Positions 7,954-17,915 of a DNA stretch of 39,748 nt are shown piece after piece. Numbering within the stretch: position 1 is the stretch's first letter; every line of letters begins with the position of its first letter. Under the pieces are notes generated by a model, which made no database searches, was not told where the DNA came from, and saw nothing but the letters and a program-made list of their open reading frames with translations. The DNA comes from Segatella oulorum JCM 14966 (GTDB lineage: Bacteria; Bacteroidota; Bacteroidia; Bacteroidales; Bacteroidaceae), in assembly GCF_000613785.1 (NCBI RefSeq), contig NZ_BAJQ01000023.1, forward strand, positions 1-39,748. The letters are read 5' to 3'. Made by a program: the position numbers and the translations under genes.

Positions 7954-9186
7954 CTATTTATAGATGAGCGTGGTGAGACCTTGCTCGTGCATGATTTCCT
8001 CTGCCACTGCCTGAATACTTTCAGCTGTAACTTCGTCAATATGACGATAAAGTGAGGTGATATCACGCTCCCAACCATAATGCAAAAAACTCTTCCCGAA
8101 GTCCAAAGCAAAGTTCTCTTTATTGTCACAAGCGATGCCTATTTGCCCCTTTAACTGTCGTTTCGCTGCGGCAAGCTGCCGTTCTGTCAAAGGTTTATCA
8201 ATCATTTTATGAAGTTCTCGCTTGACCAATCGCACACATTTATACATGTCATCGTGGTCGCAACCAAAGTAAACCGCCCACAAACCTGCATCATCATAGT
8301 TCACCATGGTGCTTTCAATGGTATAGACTAAACCATGCTTCTCGCGCAGACTTTGATTGAGTCTTGAGGTCATTCCGGGCCCACCTAATATGTTATTTAA
8401 GAGGTAAAGGCTCATTCTCTCTTCCTGATGAATGCTGTAACCCCGATGCCCCAACATCACATGTGCCTGACATGTGCCCTTATTTTTTGCAAACCAATCG
8501 GGAAAATAGCGCTGCAAAGGTTTCTGAACTGTCGGGTGAATGATGGGCTTAGCGGCAGGAAAATCGCTCGTAGCCTGCTCTAATAACTTCACAACACGTT
8601 GGAAATCGACGTCGCCCGAGATAAAGAAAATGCTGTTTTCCGGGCGATAATATTTCGCAGTAAACATGCGTGCGATGTCACTATTGAATGCTTTTACCGT
8701 GAGTAGCGAACCTAAAATGTTGTGTCCTAAAGGGTGATTGCCGAACAAGATATTCTCAAAGTCATCATAAATCAGTTCGGCTGGCGAATCATTATAACTA
8801 TCGATTTCATCGCATATCACATCCTTTTCCTTGGCAAGTTCTTCTTCCGGATAGACCGAATGAAACACCATGTCGGTCAAAAGATCAATAGCTTGCGGCG
8901 TATGTTCTTTGAGAATGGCCGCATGAAACACCGTGTCCTCTTTATTGGTAAACGCATTTAAATCGCCACCCACGCGCTCTAAAGCATTGCTGATGGCCCA
9001 AACACGCCGCCGTTTCGTACCTTTAAAGGTGGCATGTTCACAGAAATGTGCCAAGCCACATTGTAGGAATCGCTCGTTGCGCGAGCCTACATTGATCTCG
9101 TAACCGCAATAAACAACATGTGAAGAGGTGGGTAGATGGATAATCCTTAGCCCATTACTAAGGGTGCAAGTGTTGTATAAATTCAT
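7954..9186 (-). CDS. M16 family zinc peptidase
   Basis: A 410-residue processing-protease-like M16 peptidase (pitrilysin clan). The inverted zinc motif HxxEH is present as HFCEHATFKG (about 48-57), and the third ligand lies in EKDVICDEIDSYNDSPAEL about 75 residues on. The C-terminal half contains GGPGMTSRLNQSLREKHGLVY, the conserved substrate-binding part of the second repeat. No signal peptide is seen, so it is probably cytoplasmic. It is divergent from the PfkB kinase and convergent with pnp. The start follows a -7 promoter box by only four bases. Confidence 0.9.
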   Translation of the reverse strand: MNLYNTCTLSNGLRIIHLPTSSHVVYCGYEINVGSRNERFLQCGLAHFCEHATFKGTKRRRVWAISNALERVGGDLNAFTNKEDTVFHAAILKEHTPQAIDLLTDMVFHSVYPEEELAKEKDVICDEIDSYNDSPAELIYDDFENILFGNHPLGHNILGSLLTVKAFNSDIARMFTAKYYRPENSIFFISGDVDFQRVVKLLEQATSDFPAAKPIIHPTVQKPLQRYFPDWFAKNKGTCQAHVMLGHRGYSIHQEERMSLYLLNNILGGPGMTSRLNQSLREKHGLVYTIESTMVNYDDAGLWAVYFGCDHDDMYKCVRLVKRELHKMIDKPLTERQLAAAKRQLKGQIGIACDNKENFALDFGKSFLHYGWERDITSLYRHIDEVTAESIQAVAEEIMHEQGLTTLIYK

Positions 9187-9190
9187 AGCG

Positions 9191-9198
9191 CAAAGTTA
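9191..9198 (-). promoter_or_regulatory. -7 box of the M16 gene, implying a near-leaderless mRNA
   Basis: Minus strand TAACTTTG, then CGCT, then the ATG. As at crcB, the box ends four bases before the start codon. No TTTG at the expected distance upstream. Confidence 0.4.
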
Positions 9199-9206
9199 CT
9201 TAAAAA

Positions 9207-9238
9207 TTTGTATTTTCTACCGAATTCCCTTATATTTG
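9207..9238 (+). promoter_or_regulatory. promoter of the PfkB-family kinase
   Basis: TTTG (9207-9210), 20-nt spacer, TATATTTG (9231-9238), 27 nt before the ATG. A full consensus match. Confidence 0.75.
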
Positions 9239-9265
9239 CAACCCAACAAGCAGTCATCATAACGT

Positions 9266-10194
9266 ATGCGTAAGGTCATTGGTATAGGAGAAACCGTCTT
9301 AGATATCATCTTTAAGGACAATAAGCCTGTGAATGCGGTGCCCGGAGGATCGGCTTTTAATGCCATCATCTCTTTGGGTAGAGCGGGAATTTCAGCCCAT
9401 TTCATCGGTGAAGTGGGGCATGATCGTGTGGGAACTTACATCCTTGATTTCCTGAAAGCGAATCATGTTGATGGTTCTAACGTGGAGATCTCGCCCGAAG
9501 GACAGTCCCATTTGTCGTTAGCTTTCTTGGATGAGGCAACAATGCCGATTATTTGTTTTATAAAGACCATGCCCATGATTTGTTTTCGATGGGCTATCCC
9601 GAGATAAATCGCGATGATATCGTGCTTTTTGGCTCATTTTTTGCGGTGAACCCTATCATACATGCCGAGGTAAACGAGTTCTTAAAATTCGCCCATCAAA
9701 AAGGGGCTATCCTTTATTATGATGTTAATTTTCGCCCATCTCATCGGCATGAGGTGATGAAAATCACACCCAACTTCATCGATAATCTCGAACTTTCTAC
9801 CTTTGTTCGGGGGAGTCATGAAGACTTTGAGGTGCTTTATAAGCAGACAGATGCCGCAAAAGTCTATCAAAACCAGGTGAAGTTCTATTGTAAAAACTTC
9901 ATCTATACGCGTGGAAGCAAGCCCGTTTCCGTGTTTGCCACACCCCAATTCCAAAAAGATTACGATGTTCCGCCGTTGCAACCCGTGAGCACCATTGGTG
10001 CAGGAGATAACTTTAATGCCGGTTTTATCTATGGTTTGTTGAAAGAACACATCACGTTGCAGCAAATAGAGGAAGGGCTATCGGCTGCGCAATGGGATGC
10101 TTTGATAGGCTCTGCACAGGCTTTTTCTGCCGCTTGTTGCCAAGATATTTATAACTATGTGAGTGAAGCGTTCGGCCAAAAAATGTCGATGTAA
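9266..10194 (+). CDS. PfkB-family carbohydrate kinase, interrupted by one missing base
   Basis: A ribokinase-fold sugar kinase (ribokinase/fructokinase group). The N-terminal substrate region has GETVLDIIF and PGGSAFNAIISLGRAG; the C-terminal motif is STIGAGDNFNAGFIYGL, with the GAGD catalytic aspartate. Substrate is not decidable; fructokinase-like use is a guess. The frame breaks at 9538-9539: GCAACAATG should be GCAAACAATG, giving LDEANNADYLFYKDHAHDLF. The repaired length of 309 residues is normal. Confidence 0.9.
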
Positions 10195-10227
10195 TCGGCA
10201 CTTTTTAACCATTCAAACGTTTTTTCG

Positions 10228-10767
10228 TTACGCCATATCTTGCAAAAGCGCGGCGATGTCAGCCAAGTTGTTTACCGTTTGAATATAATCTTGCCATTTC
10301 CCGCGTATCATTTGCTGGGCTTGTAAGTCGTCAAGCAGGTTGATCAGCGGATTGAAAAAGCCCTTCATGTTATAAAGGATGATGCCCTTTTGGTGATAAC
10401 CAATCGTTTTACTGGCTGCCACAGTAAACACTTCATCAAGGGTTCCGATGCCTCCCGGCAAGGCAATGAGCACATCACTCTTTAGCAAAATCAAGTCTTT
10501 GCGGTCGCTAAGGTTATCACATGCAATACTTATATCCACGTAATCGCTCACTCTTCCACCTTGTTCAATGATGCGGGGAATAACTCCTATGGTCTGTCCG
10601 CCATGCAAATGCACCGCTTTCCCAACGCATTCCATAAGCCCACAATTACAACCTCCATAGACAATCTCATGGCCTTGTGCGGCAATCCATGCGCCTAAGG
10701 CCTCTGTTTCTGCAAAAAAGTCGGCATCAATCGTGTTGTTTGCCGAGCAAAATACACCTATTTTCAT
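10228..10767 (-). CDS. LOG family protein (TIGR00730 type)
   Basis: A 179-residue Rossmann-fold protein with IGVFCSANNTIDADFF at the start, YGGCNCGLMECVGKAV, and the family signature ALPGGIGTLDEVF (PGGxGTxxE). The family includes cytokinin riboside monophosphate phosphoribohydrolases; bacterial members act as nucleotide 5'-monophosphate nucleosidases and were formerly called lysine decarboxylases. It is convergent with the PfkB kinase, whose stop lies 33 nt away. Confidence 0.88.
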   Translation of the reverse strand: MKIGVFCSANNTIDADFFAETEALGAWIAAQGHEIVYGGCNCGLMECVGKAVHLHGGQTIGVIPRIIEQGGRVSDYVDISIACDNLSDRKDLILLKSDVLIALPGGIGTLDEVFTVAASKTIGYHQKGIILYNMKGFFNPLINLLDDLQAQQMIRGKWQDYIQTVNNLADIAALLQDMA

Positions 10768-10952
10768 CCCACAAATTTACAGAAAAATGTGCAATAACGT
10801 CTCTCCTTTATCTTTTTTTGATAAAAGAATCTGTAGCATTGAAAAAGGTTTTTTAGCGTAATCAAGAGGTGTTGAACAACCCCCAATATCAATAGTTCCG
10901 ACTATTTGATGATGTGTAGATAGAAATCCCATGATTTTAATCCCACTAAAAG

Positions 10953-11001
10953 CTATTGAATTGTTGCCTAATAGGGTGCATATTGCCCAACAATTCAATA
11001 G
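10953..11001. repeat. 14-bp perfect inverted repeat in a 430-nt non-coding gap
   Basis: The gap 10768-11193 holds no convincing gene. Its main feature is CTATTGAATTGTTG (10953-10966) and its exact reverse complement (10988-11001), separated by 21 nt, with a smaller GGG/CCC stem nested inside. No T-run follows on either side, so it is not a standard terminator. A remnant of a mobile element or a regulatory RNA structure are both possible. Confidence 0.5.
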
Positions 11002-11193
11002 AGATTACCGGATAATTTGGTATATATTGTTCTATGATTTCCTCATGATTGTGTAATGTGTGCCGATGTAGCCCTTGACGAAGGGGAATTGATTACTTTA
11101 CGATTTGCCCATCATTGTGCGGTGAACATGGGTGTAACGTTGTTTGATGGAGGATGTTTCGGTGGAATATAGCTATGAAAATGAAGGAGGAGA

Positions 11194-11225
11194 TTTGCCT
11201 ATTTACATTCTTTTCCGTATATTTG
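11194..11225 (+). promoter_or_regulatory. promoter of the AlkZ-like gene
   Basis: TTTG (11194-11197), 20-nt spacer, TATATTTG (11218-11225). The predicted start near 11231 supports the ATG at 11262 as the start codon rather than the upstream GTG at 11238. Confidence 0.7.
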
Positions 11226-11261
11226 TAACATTCAATAGTGAGGAGCATACAGGACGAAATC

Positions 11262-12335
11262 ATGGCGTTAAACATCCTACCGATAAGACTCCACAACCAA
11301 CAATTAGTGGATTCACAATTCAAATCTCCCGAAGATTTAGTTGCATGGATGGGGGCTGTTCAGGCACAACAGCCTGAAATGGCTAAACTTGCACTTGCCT
11401 TGCGCCTGCAAAAGGGAACGGTCGACAGCATTGATGAGGCCATTGATCAGGCAAAAATCATACGAACTCACGTGCTTCGGCCTACATGGCATCTTGTAAC
11501 TTCACAGGATATCAGATGGATGTTGCAGCTTTCTTATCGCAGATTGAAAAACACTTATGATACTTATGAAAAGGGTTCTGGACTGTTATCAGAAGGACAT
11601 GAATGGGCCAAGCATCTCGATATGCTCGCTCATCTCTTATGTCATCGACACTTAACTCGCCAGCAACTATCGGAGCTATTCACGCAAAAGTTGGGCAAAC
11701 TTCATCCGCATTTTATGACCAGTTTGCTCTTGAATGCAGAGCTTGAAGGTATTGTTTGCAGTGGAAAACAACAGCAAGGGAAGCACACTTATACGCTCAT
11801 GGATGAGTGGGTGCCACCTTATCCTGTACCAACACACGAAGAAGCGTTAGCCCTTTTGGCACGAAAGTATTTTCAAAGTCATGGTCCTGCATGTTTTAAA
11901 GATTTTCTTTGGTGGTCGGGTTTAACCATCACTGAGGCGAGAGAAGCGCTCGCTTTGATTGGTCATGAATTGCAAAAGGCGGTGCATGGAGACGAGGATT
12001 ACTTCTTTTTTGAGCAAGCCATCACAAAAAGAAAGCGGGTGGAGAGCATCATCTTTCTACCTGCTTACGATGAATATATCATTGCTTATAACGTGCGAAA
12101 GGATGTATTTCGTGCGAAAGATATGCCTAAAGCCTTCACTAAAAATGGTCTCTTTTTTCCATTAGTCCTCGTCAATGGTAAAGCGATTGGCACATGGAAA
12201 CTGAAAAACAAGAAGTTCCCAATGCCCTTATACACGATATTTGAGGACATGAAACAGCCTAAAGAGGCCATACTTTCACGAGCTATTGAGGAGTTTTCTT
12301 TACGCCTTGGAACGGGTAAAGATGCGATGTTGTAG
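11262..12335 (+). CDS. winged-helix DNA-binding protein, AlkZ-like glycosylase family
   Basis: A 357-residue protein of the winged-helix HTH_42 (PF06224) family, which includes Streptomyces AlkZ and E. coli YcaQ, glycosylases that remove bulky alkylated bases and unhook interstrand crosslinks. The match rests on MGAVQAQQPEMAKLALALRL near residue 35, whose QAQ corresponds to the catalytic QxQ of AlkZ, and on RTHVLRPTWHLVTSQDIRWM. The C-terminal part has FLPAYDEYIIAYNVRK and FPLVLVNGKAIGTWK. Glycosylase activity is inferred from the motif; family members can also be annotated simply as DNA-binding. It has its own promoter and is convergent with waaA. Confidence 0.75.
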   Translation: MALNILPIRLHNQQLVDSQFKSPEDLVAWMGAVQAQQPEMAKLALALRLQKGTVDSIDEAIDQAKIIRTHVLRPTWHLVTSQDIRWMLQLSYRRLKNTYDTYEKGSGLLSEGHEWAKHLDMLAHLLCHRHLTRQQLSELFTQKLGKLHPHFMTSLLLNAELEGIVCSGKQQQGKHTYTLMDEWVPPYPVPTHEEALALLARKYFQSHGPACFKDFLWWSGLTITEAREALALIGHELQKAVHGDEDYFFFEQAITKRKRVESIIFLPAYDEYIIAYNVRKDVFRAKDMPKAFTKNGLFFPLVLVNGKAIGTWKLKNKKFPMPLYTIFEDMKQPKEAILSRAIEEFSLRLGTGKDAML

Positions 12336-12380
12336 ATAGTTGGGGAGCGATTTGAGCGCACTCCACAGCTATTAGAAGCA

Positions 12381-13604
12381 CTAAAAAATAATTTTACTTA
12401 AGATATTTTCTACGGCTCCAACCTTGCTTTCCACATATTTTCCAGCCGCATCTCCTGCTTGATGCAAGAAATCGGCATCGGTTTCGAATTGTGATAACAA
12501 GGTCTCAAAAGACGCTTCGTCGGTGATTTCGAAGCCTCCTTTTGCTTGTTTCAACTCTTGTGCTTCCTGAAAATGTTGGTTGTTAGGACCAAAAATGACG
12601 GGAATGCCCCATACAGCAGCCTCTAAAACATTGTGAATACCCACGCCAAAACCACCACCAACATACGAAACGGTGGCGTAATGATAGATGGATGACAGCA
12701 GACCAAAACAATCAATCAGCAGCACTTCGGCATCCAACACGTTTGTTTCATTGGCTTGTGTGTAGCGTACTACCTTGCGATGCGGCAGCAAGGCTTCGAT
12801 GGCTGCAAGGTGATCTTCGCCAATAACATGCGGTGCGATGATGAGTTTCCACTCGGGGTGTTGTTCAAAATATTTCAAAAAGATAGCTTCATCGGGCGAC
12901 CATGATGACCCAGCAACGAATACTTGGGATGCTGAACCGACGAAACGTTCGACGAGGGGAAGCTGTTTTGCGGCCGCTTTAATTTGCAAAACGCGGTCGA
13001 AACGCGTATCACCCACCACGTCAACGGCTGTGATACCGAGCGTTTTCAGCAAGGCCTTGCTCTCTTTGTTTTGCACATAGAAGTGTGTAAAGCATTTCAA
13101 CACCTTGGCATATTGCGCACCATACCATTTAAAAAACACTTGATCGGGGCGGAAAATGCTGCTCACACTGTACGTAGGGATGTGACGATGTTGCAAAATG
13201 TGGAGGTAGTTGTACCAAAATTCATACTTGATGAAGAATGCCATCACGGGTCTTACCGTGCGTAAAAAGCGCTGAGCGTTGCGAATAGTGTCAAGAGGTA
13301 GATAGCAAATGATGTCTGCCCCTGCATAGTTTTTGCGCACTTCATAGCCCGATGGCGAGAAGAATGTGAGCAAAATCTTATATTCGGGATGCGATTTCCG
13401 GATGCTTTCCATCAGCGGTCTGCCTTGTTCAAATTCGCCTAACGAGGCAGCATGAAACCAAATATAGCGTGCTTGTGGGTCGACTTTCTCTTTTAAAAGC
13501 GCCACAGCCTGTCGCTCTCCCTTCCACATTTTCTTTACTTTTTTACTGAAGAGGCTTGCAATCGCCACGCCAAGTAAGTAAAGATAGATGACAATTTGAT
13601 ACAC
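12381..13604 (-). CDS. waaA: 3-deoxy-D-manno-octulosonic acid (Kdo) transferase
   Basis: WaaA/KdtA adds Kdo to lipid IVA, building the inner core of lipopolysaccharide at the inner membrane. The 407-residue protein has an N-terminal anchor (YQIVIYLYLLGVAIASLF), the acceptor-binding segment WFHAASLGEFEQGRPLMESI with the catalytic Glu, and the GT-B C-terminal donor site (SYVGGGFGVGIHNVLEAAVW, GIPVIFGPNNQHFQEAQELK). Length is usual. It lies 39 nt downstream of gltX on the same strand and is probably cotranscribed. Confidence 0.92.
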   Translation of the reverse strand: MYQIVIYLYLLGVAIASLFSKKVKKMWKGERQAVALLKEKVDPQARYIWFHAASLGEFEQGRPLMESIRKSHPEYKILLTFFSPSGYEVRKNYAGADIICYLPLDTIRNAQRFLRTVRPVMAFFIKYEFWYNYLHILQHRHIPTYSVSSIFRPDQVFFKWYGAQYAKVLKCFTHFYVQNKESKALLKTLGITAVDVVGDTRFDRVLQIKAAAKQLPLVERFVGSASQVFVAGSSWSPDEAIFLKYFEQHPEWKLIIAPHVIGEDHLAAIEALLPHRKVVRYTQANETNVLDAEVLLIDCFGLLSSIYHYATVSYVGGGFGVGIHNVLEAAVWGIPVIFGPNNQHFQEAQELKQAKGGFEITDEASFETLLSQFETDADFLHQAGDAAGKYVESKVGAVENILSKIIF

Positions 13605-13643
13605 GAGACTTGTTGTTTAAATCTACTTCCAGCTCTTTTTCCC

Positions 13644-15160
13644 TTATTTCAAAACTTCCACAGCGCGTTGCATGCGACGCAAAGTCTCTTCTTTTCCCAA
13701 GAAAGCCGATATGTCAAACATCCCTGGGCCCATGCCTTTACCGACCAATGTGAGGCGGAATGCATTCATTACGTCGCCCAATTTGTAGCCTTTTTCTTCT
13801 ACCCAGCGCATCACTACGGGCTCTTGTCCCTCAACAGTGAAGTCGGTTATGCCCGAAAGTACATCAGAAAGCTCCGTCATCTGTTGTGCAGAGTACTCTT
13901 TCCAGCGCTTCTTGACGGTCTTTTCATCATAGGAAGCGGGCGCGATGAAGAAGAAAGCACATAAATCCCACAGCTCTTTTACGAAGTTAACACGGTCTTT
14001 CATCAGGTGAACCACTTGCTGAATGCGCTCCATCGGCTCATCTACTCCGTTGTTAGCCACGATAGGTGCAAAGAGAGTTGCTATCTCTTCGTCGCTTTTT
14101 TTCAAAATATATTCGTGGTTAAACCATATCCCTTTTTGGTAATCGAACTTCGCTCCGTGCAAGGAACACTTGCTGATATCAAAAGCTTTCACCAGCTCTT
14201 CTAACGTGAAGAGTTCTTGTTCGGTACCGGGATTCCACCTAATAGCGCTAAAAAATTCACGACTGCCTCGGGGAAATAGCCGCTTTCACGATAGCCTGAC
14301 GACACTTCTCCCGTCTTAGGATCATGCCATTCCAAGGGAAACACAGGGAAACCGAGTCGGTCTCCATCGCGTTTGCTGAGCTTACCCTTGCCTTCTGGCT
14401 TCAGCAACAGGGGCAGATGAGCAAACGAAGGCATGGTGTCTTCCCAGCCAAACGCTTGATAAAGCAACACATGTAGCGGTGCACTGGGCAACCATTCTTC
14501 GCCTCTGATGACATGTGTAATCTCCATTAAGCGGTCATCCACAATGTTTGCCAAGTGATAGGTGGGCAATTCGTCGGCACTTTTGTAGAGCACCTTATCG
14601 TCGAGGATATCACTTTTAACCACCACTTCGCCGCGAATCATATCGTGAACATGCACTTCTATGCCGGGATTGACCTTAAATCGCACGGTGTATTGTGTGC
14701 CATCGGCAAGGAGTTGCTGCACTTCTTGCTCCGAGAGTGTTAGTGAGTTGCGCATCATGTTTCGCGTATGCGCATCATATTGAAAGTTCTTTATTTCATT
14801 ACGCTTTGCTTCTAACTCCTCAGGTGTGTCGAATGCAAGGTAGGCTTTGCCTGCTTTGATCAGTCGGTCAACATATTCTTTGTAGATTTCCCGACGCTCA
14901 CTTTGGCGGTAAGGTCCATGCTTGCCGCCAAAACTAACCCCTTCATCAAACCGAATACCCAACCAACGGAAAGACTCTATGATGTATTCCTCTGCGCCAG
15001 GCACAAAGCGTTGTGAGTCGGTATCTTCAATTCTGAAGATGAGTTCACCACCATGTTGGCGTGCAAACAGATAATTATAGAGGGCTGTGCGTACGCCTCC
15101 GATGTGCAAAGCACCCGTAGGGCTGGGCGCAAAGCGCACTCTTACTTTTCTTTCAGCCAT
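13644..15160 (-). CDS. gltX: glutamyl-tRNA synthetase, interrupted by one missing base
   Basis: A class I aminoacyl-tRNA synthetase that charges tRNA-Glu. It has the HIGH-type motif ([20 protein letters not shown]), the KMSKS-type motif ([16 protein letters not shown]) and a C-terminal anticodon-binding half. The frame breaks at about 14237: coding-strand TTAGGTGGAATCC should read TTAGGTTGGAATCC, giving [20 protein letters not shown]. The repaired protein is 505 residues, normal. This is an essential gene in practically all bacteria of this group, so the break is very likely a sequence error. waaA follows in the same transcription unit. Confidence 0.95.
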
Positions 15161-15255
15161 TTCTTTGAATGATTATTTTGCGCAAATTAATATTTTTTTT
15201 TCAGTATTGTGTGATTTTTTAGTATTTTCGCAAGGTCAAATATAAAAGCAACAAC

Positions 15256-17379
15256 ATGGATGTATTCAGCAAATATCAAAATATTCAATGGCGAAAGATT
15301 GCGACCCAGTTCGTACTTATCCTCATAACCGTGTTAGTTATCGTGTGGTTTATGCCGCGACATCAGCAAATACAATTTCGCTATGACGTTGGAAAACCAT
15401 GGATGTATGGGTCGTTGATTGCAGATTTTGATTTCCCTATTTATAAGTCTGACGAGAGTATCAAGGCCGAACAAGATTCTATTTTGGCAGCTTTCCAGCC
15501 TTATTATAATTATAACAAGGCACAAGAGCGACGGCAAATCAAACTCTTTCACCAGGCCTTCAGCCAACCAATCAATGGGCTTCCGATGCCCATATTGCGC
15601 GTGATTACCGATCGGTTGCATCGTTTGTATAGCGCGGGCATCGTTAATACGCCTGATTATAACCTCATCTCTGAAGACTCTATGCGCACGGTTCGTCTCA
15701 TCAGCGGTAAGGAAGTCAAGAGTGTTCAAGTGAATTGTCTCTATTCAACCCTCACGGCTTACGAAACTTTATTGGGCGATCCGGTGCTCAGTCCCTATCG
15801 AAATATTTTGCAACGCCACAACTTAATCAATTACATTGCACCCAATGTGGTGTATGATCGCCAGCGAAGTGAAGCCGAAAAGAACGACCTTTTGAGCAGC
15901 ATTCCTTTGGCCAGTGGCATGGTGATGAGCGGGCAAAAGATTATCGATCGGGGAGATATTGTAGATGAATACACGTTTAGAGTGCTCAATTCTTTTGATA
16001 AAGAGTTGCAAAGACTCAGCGCATCCAAGACCGAAATCACCGATACTTTGATTGGACAAATTCTCTATATTACCCTCCTTGTCGTCATCTTCACGTCCTA
16101 TTTAAATCTGTTTCGTAAGGATTATTTACAGAAATCGCGTAACATTGCGATGCTTTATGCGAGCATCACGATCTTTCCTATTGCGGTTTCTCTGATGATA
16201 ACGCATAGCATTTTCAACGTCTATGTGCTGCCATTTGCGATGGTTGCCATTTTTGCGCGTGTGTTTATGGACTCTCGAACGGCCTTCATGACCCACGTTG
16301 TCATGGTGTTAGCCTGCGCCGTTGCGGTGAGATACCAGTATGAATTCGTAGTCATTCAGTTGCTGTCGGGGCTCATTGCCATCTATTCGCTGCGCGAACT
16401 CTCGAGTCGTTCACAACTGTTTAAAACGGCTTTGTGGGTAACTTCGGGCAACATGGTGGTGTTTTTCGCCATCCAACTCATGCAAAGCAACGACATCATG
16501 AAGATGGATTTCGACATGTACACCCTCTTTATCGTCAATGGTGTGTTGTTGTTGTTGGCCTATCCGCTGATGTATCTCATCGAAAAGCTGTTCGGATTTG
16601 TTTCAAATGTCACGCTCATTGAGCTGTCGAATACCAATAAAGGGGTGCTACGTGACTTGAGTGAGATCGCTCCCGGCACGTTTCAACATTCCATTACCGT
16701 GGGAAATATTGCGGCCGAGATTGCCAATCGCATCGGTGCTGACAGCTTGTTGGTGCGCACTGGTGCCCTCTTCCATGATATAGGGAAGATGAAAAACCCT
16801 GTATTCTTCACCGAGAACCAAGCCGGTGTGAACCCACATGACAACATGAGTTATGAACAAAGTGCACAAATCATCATCAGTCATGTGACCGATGGAGTGA
16901 AATTGGCCGAAGAAAACAATCTCCCCGCCATCATCAAAGAGTTTATTTTGACACACCATGGGCGCGGCGTGGCCAAATATTTCTACATTAAATATAAGAA
17001 CGAACATCCCGATGAGGACGTTGATATAGAGAAGTTTACCTATCCAGGTCCCAATCCTTTCACGCGCGAACAGGCCATTTTGATGATGTCTGACGCTACA
17101 GAAGCGGCCTCACGCTCACTGAATGATTATACAGAAGAGAGCATTAGCGGCTTGGTAAACAAAATTATTGATGGGCAAGTGGCCGAAGGTTTCTTTGCCG
17201 AATGCCCCATAACGTTCCGTGATATTAGTTTGGCCAAGAAGATTATCGTGTTCCGTTTGATGGCCATTTACCACACCCGCATACAATATCCCGAATTAAG
17301 TAAACGGGCGAAAGACGAGGAAAAAAAGAAAGAAGCCCCCTTGTCGCCCGCAGAAGCAGAAGCCGCTGAGGGCGCATAG
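15256..17379 (+). CDS. 7TM-HD phosphohydrolase, PgpH type
   Basis: A 707-residue membrane protein of the PgpH/7TMR-HDED family, whose studied members hydrolyse cyclic di-AMP. There is one N-terminal helix (about 14-34), a large extracytoplasmic domain (about 35-265), about seven helices (about 268-460) and a cytoplasmic HD domain with FQHSITVGNIAAEIANR, LFHDIGKMKNP (HD at about 506-507) and LTHHGRG. The tail is rich in Lys, Glu and Ala. It is divergent from gltX. Cyclic di-AMP as substrate is inferred from the family. Confidence 0.9.
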   Translation: MDVFSKYQNIQWRKIATQFVLILITVLVIVWFMPRHQQIQFRYDVGKPWMYGSLIADFDFPIYKSDESIKAEQDSILAAFQPYYNYNKAQERRQIKLFHQAFSQPINGLPMPILRVITDRLHRLYSAGIVNTPDYNLISEDSMRTVRLISGKEVKSVQVNCLYSTLTAYETLLGDPVLSPYRNILQRHNLINYIAPNVVYDRQRSEAEKNDLLSSIPLASGMVMSGQKIIDRGDIVDEYTFRVLNSFDKELQRLSASKTEITDTLIGQILYITLLVVIFTSYLNLFRKDYLQKSRNIAMLYASITIFPIAVSLMITHSIFNVYVLPFAMVAIFARVFMDSRTAFMTHVVMVLACAVAVRYQYEFVVIQLLSGLIAIYSLRELSSRSQLFKTALWVTSGNMVVFFAIQLMQSNDIMKMDFDMYTLFIVNGVLLLLAYPLMYLIEKLFGFVSNVTLIELSNTNKGVLRDLSEIAPGTFQHSITVGNIAAEIANRIGADSLLVRTGALFHDIGKMKNPVFFTENQAGVNPHDNMSYEQSAQIIISHVTDGVKLAEENNLPAIIKEFILTHHGRGVAKYFYIKYKNEHPDEDVDIEKFTYPGPNPFTREQAILMMSDATEAASRSLNDYTEESISGLVNKIIDGQVAEGFFAECPITFRDISLAKKIIVFRLMAIYHTRIQYPELSKRAKDEEKKKEAPLSPAEAEAAEGA

Positions 17380-17549
17380 CCTGTGGTGTATCCCGGAAAA
17401 CGCATCGCAATGGTCGGTCGAAGCGAGGGGGTGCCGTGACAAAGTGCAGCGGGTGTGTGCATTATGATAGCCTTCAAGCACGCGCATTTCTCTCGGCTGA
17501 GAATGGATGTAAATACCAATCGTTTTAATTTACAAAAGGTCTTATAGGA

Positions 17550-17594
17550 TTGGCGTATTTTCATTCCAAAATATTTTGGATGGGAATACGCCAA
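17550..17594. repeat. long near-perfect hairpin in the HD/OMP intergenic gap
   Basis: The 536-nt gap 17380-17915 contains no gene. At 17550-17594, TTGGCGTATT and its exact complement AATACGCCAA bracket further pairing (about 20 pairs, two T-G pairs, one bulged T) up to a central AAAATATTTT. No T-run follows. It could be a repeated extragenic palindrome, an end of a lost element, or a transcript-stabilising stem. I saw no second copy in the window. Confidence 0.55.
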
Positions 17595-17915
17595 AAATGG
17601 TGTGTGTAGGTATGGCGCTTATAGCCAGATGGTTATAAAATAAAAGCCAAAACGGCACATAAAAAACAGGCGGAAATGCTCATTTTGCGCCTTGTTTTCA
17701 CCTCTTTTTGTGTGAAATAACGATGCAAAAGCGCTGTGTTTGTGGTGTAAAGTGGGCTGTTTTACACACAAAAGTAGTAGCATTTGCCGCATCATTCGTG
17801 CCGCATCATCAGGAAAAGCATCATTTTCAATAGGAAAAAATTCTATTTCCTTCCTTTCAGAACATCACTTTTTAGTTAAGAATAGTTTACAAAATAAAGA
17901 ATTAGAAGACCAAGA

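Noticed and set aside
10228..10767. Lysine decarboxylase
   Set aside because: An old mis-annotation of the LOG family; the PGGxGTxxE motif identifies LOG-type nucleosidases.
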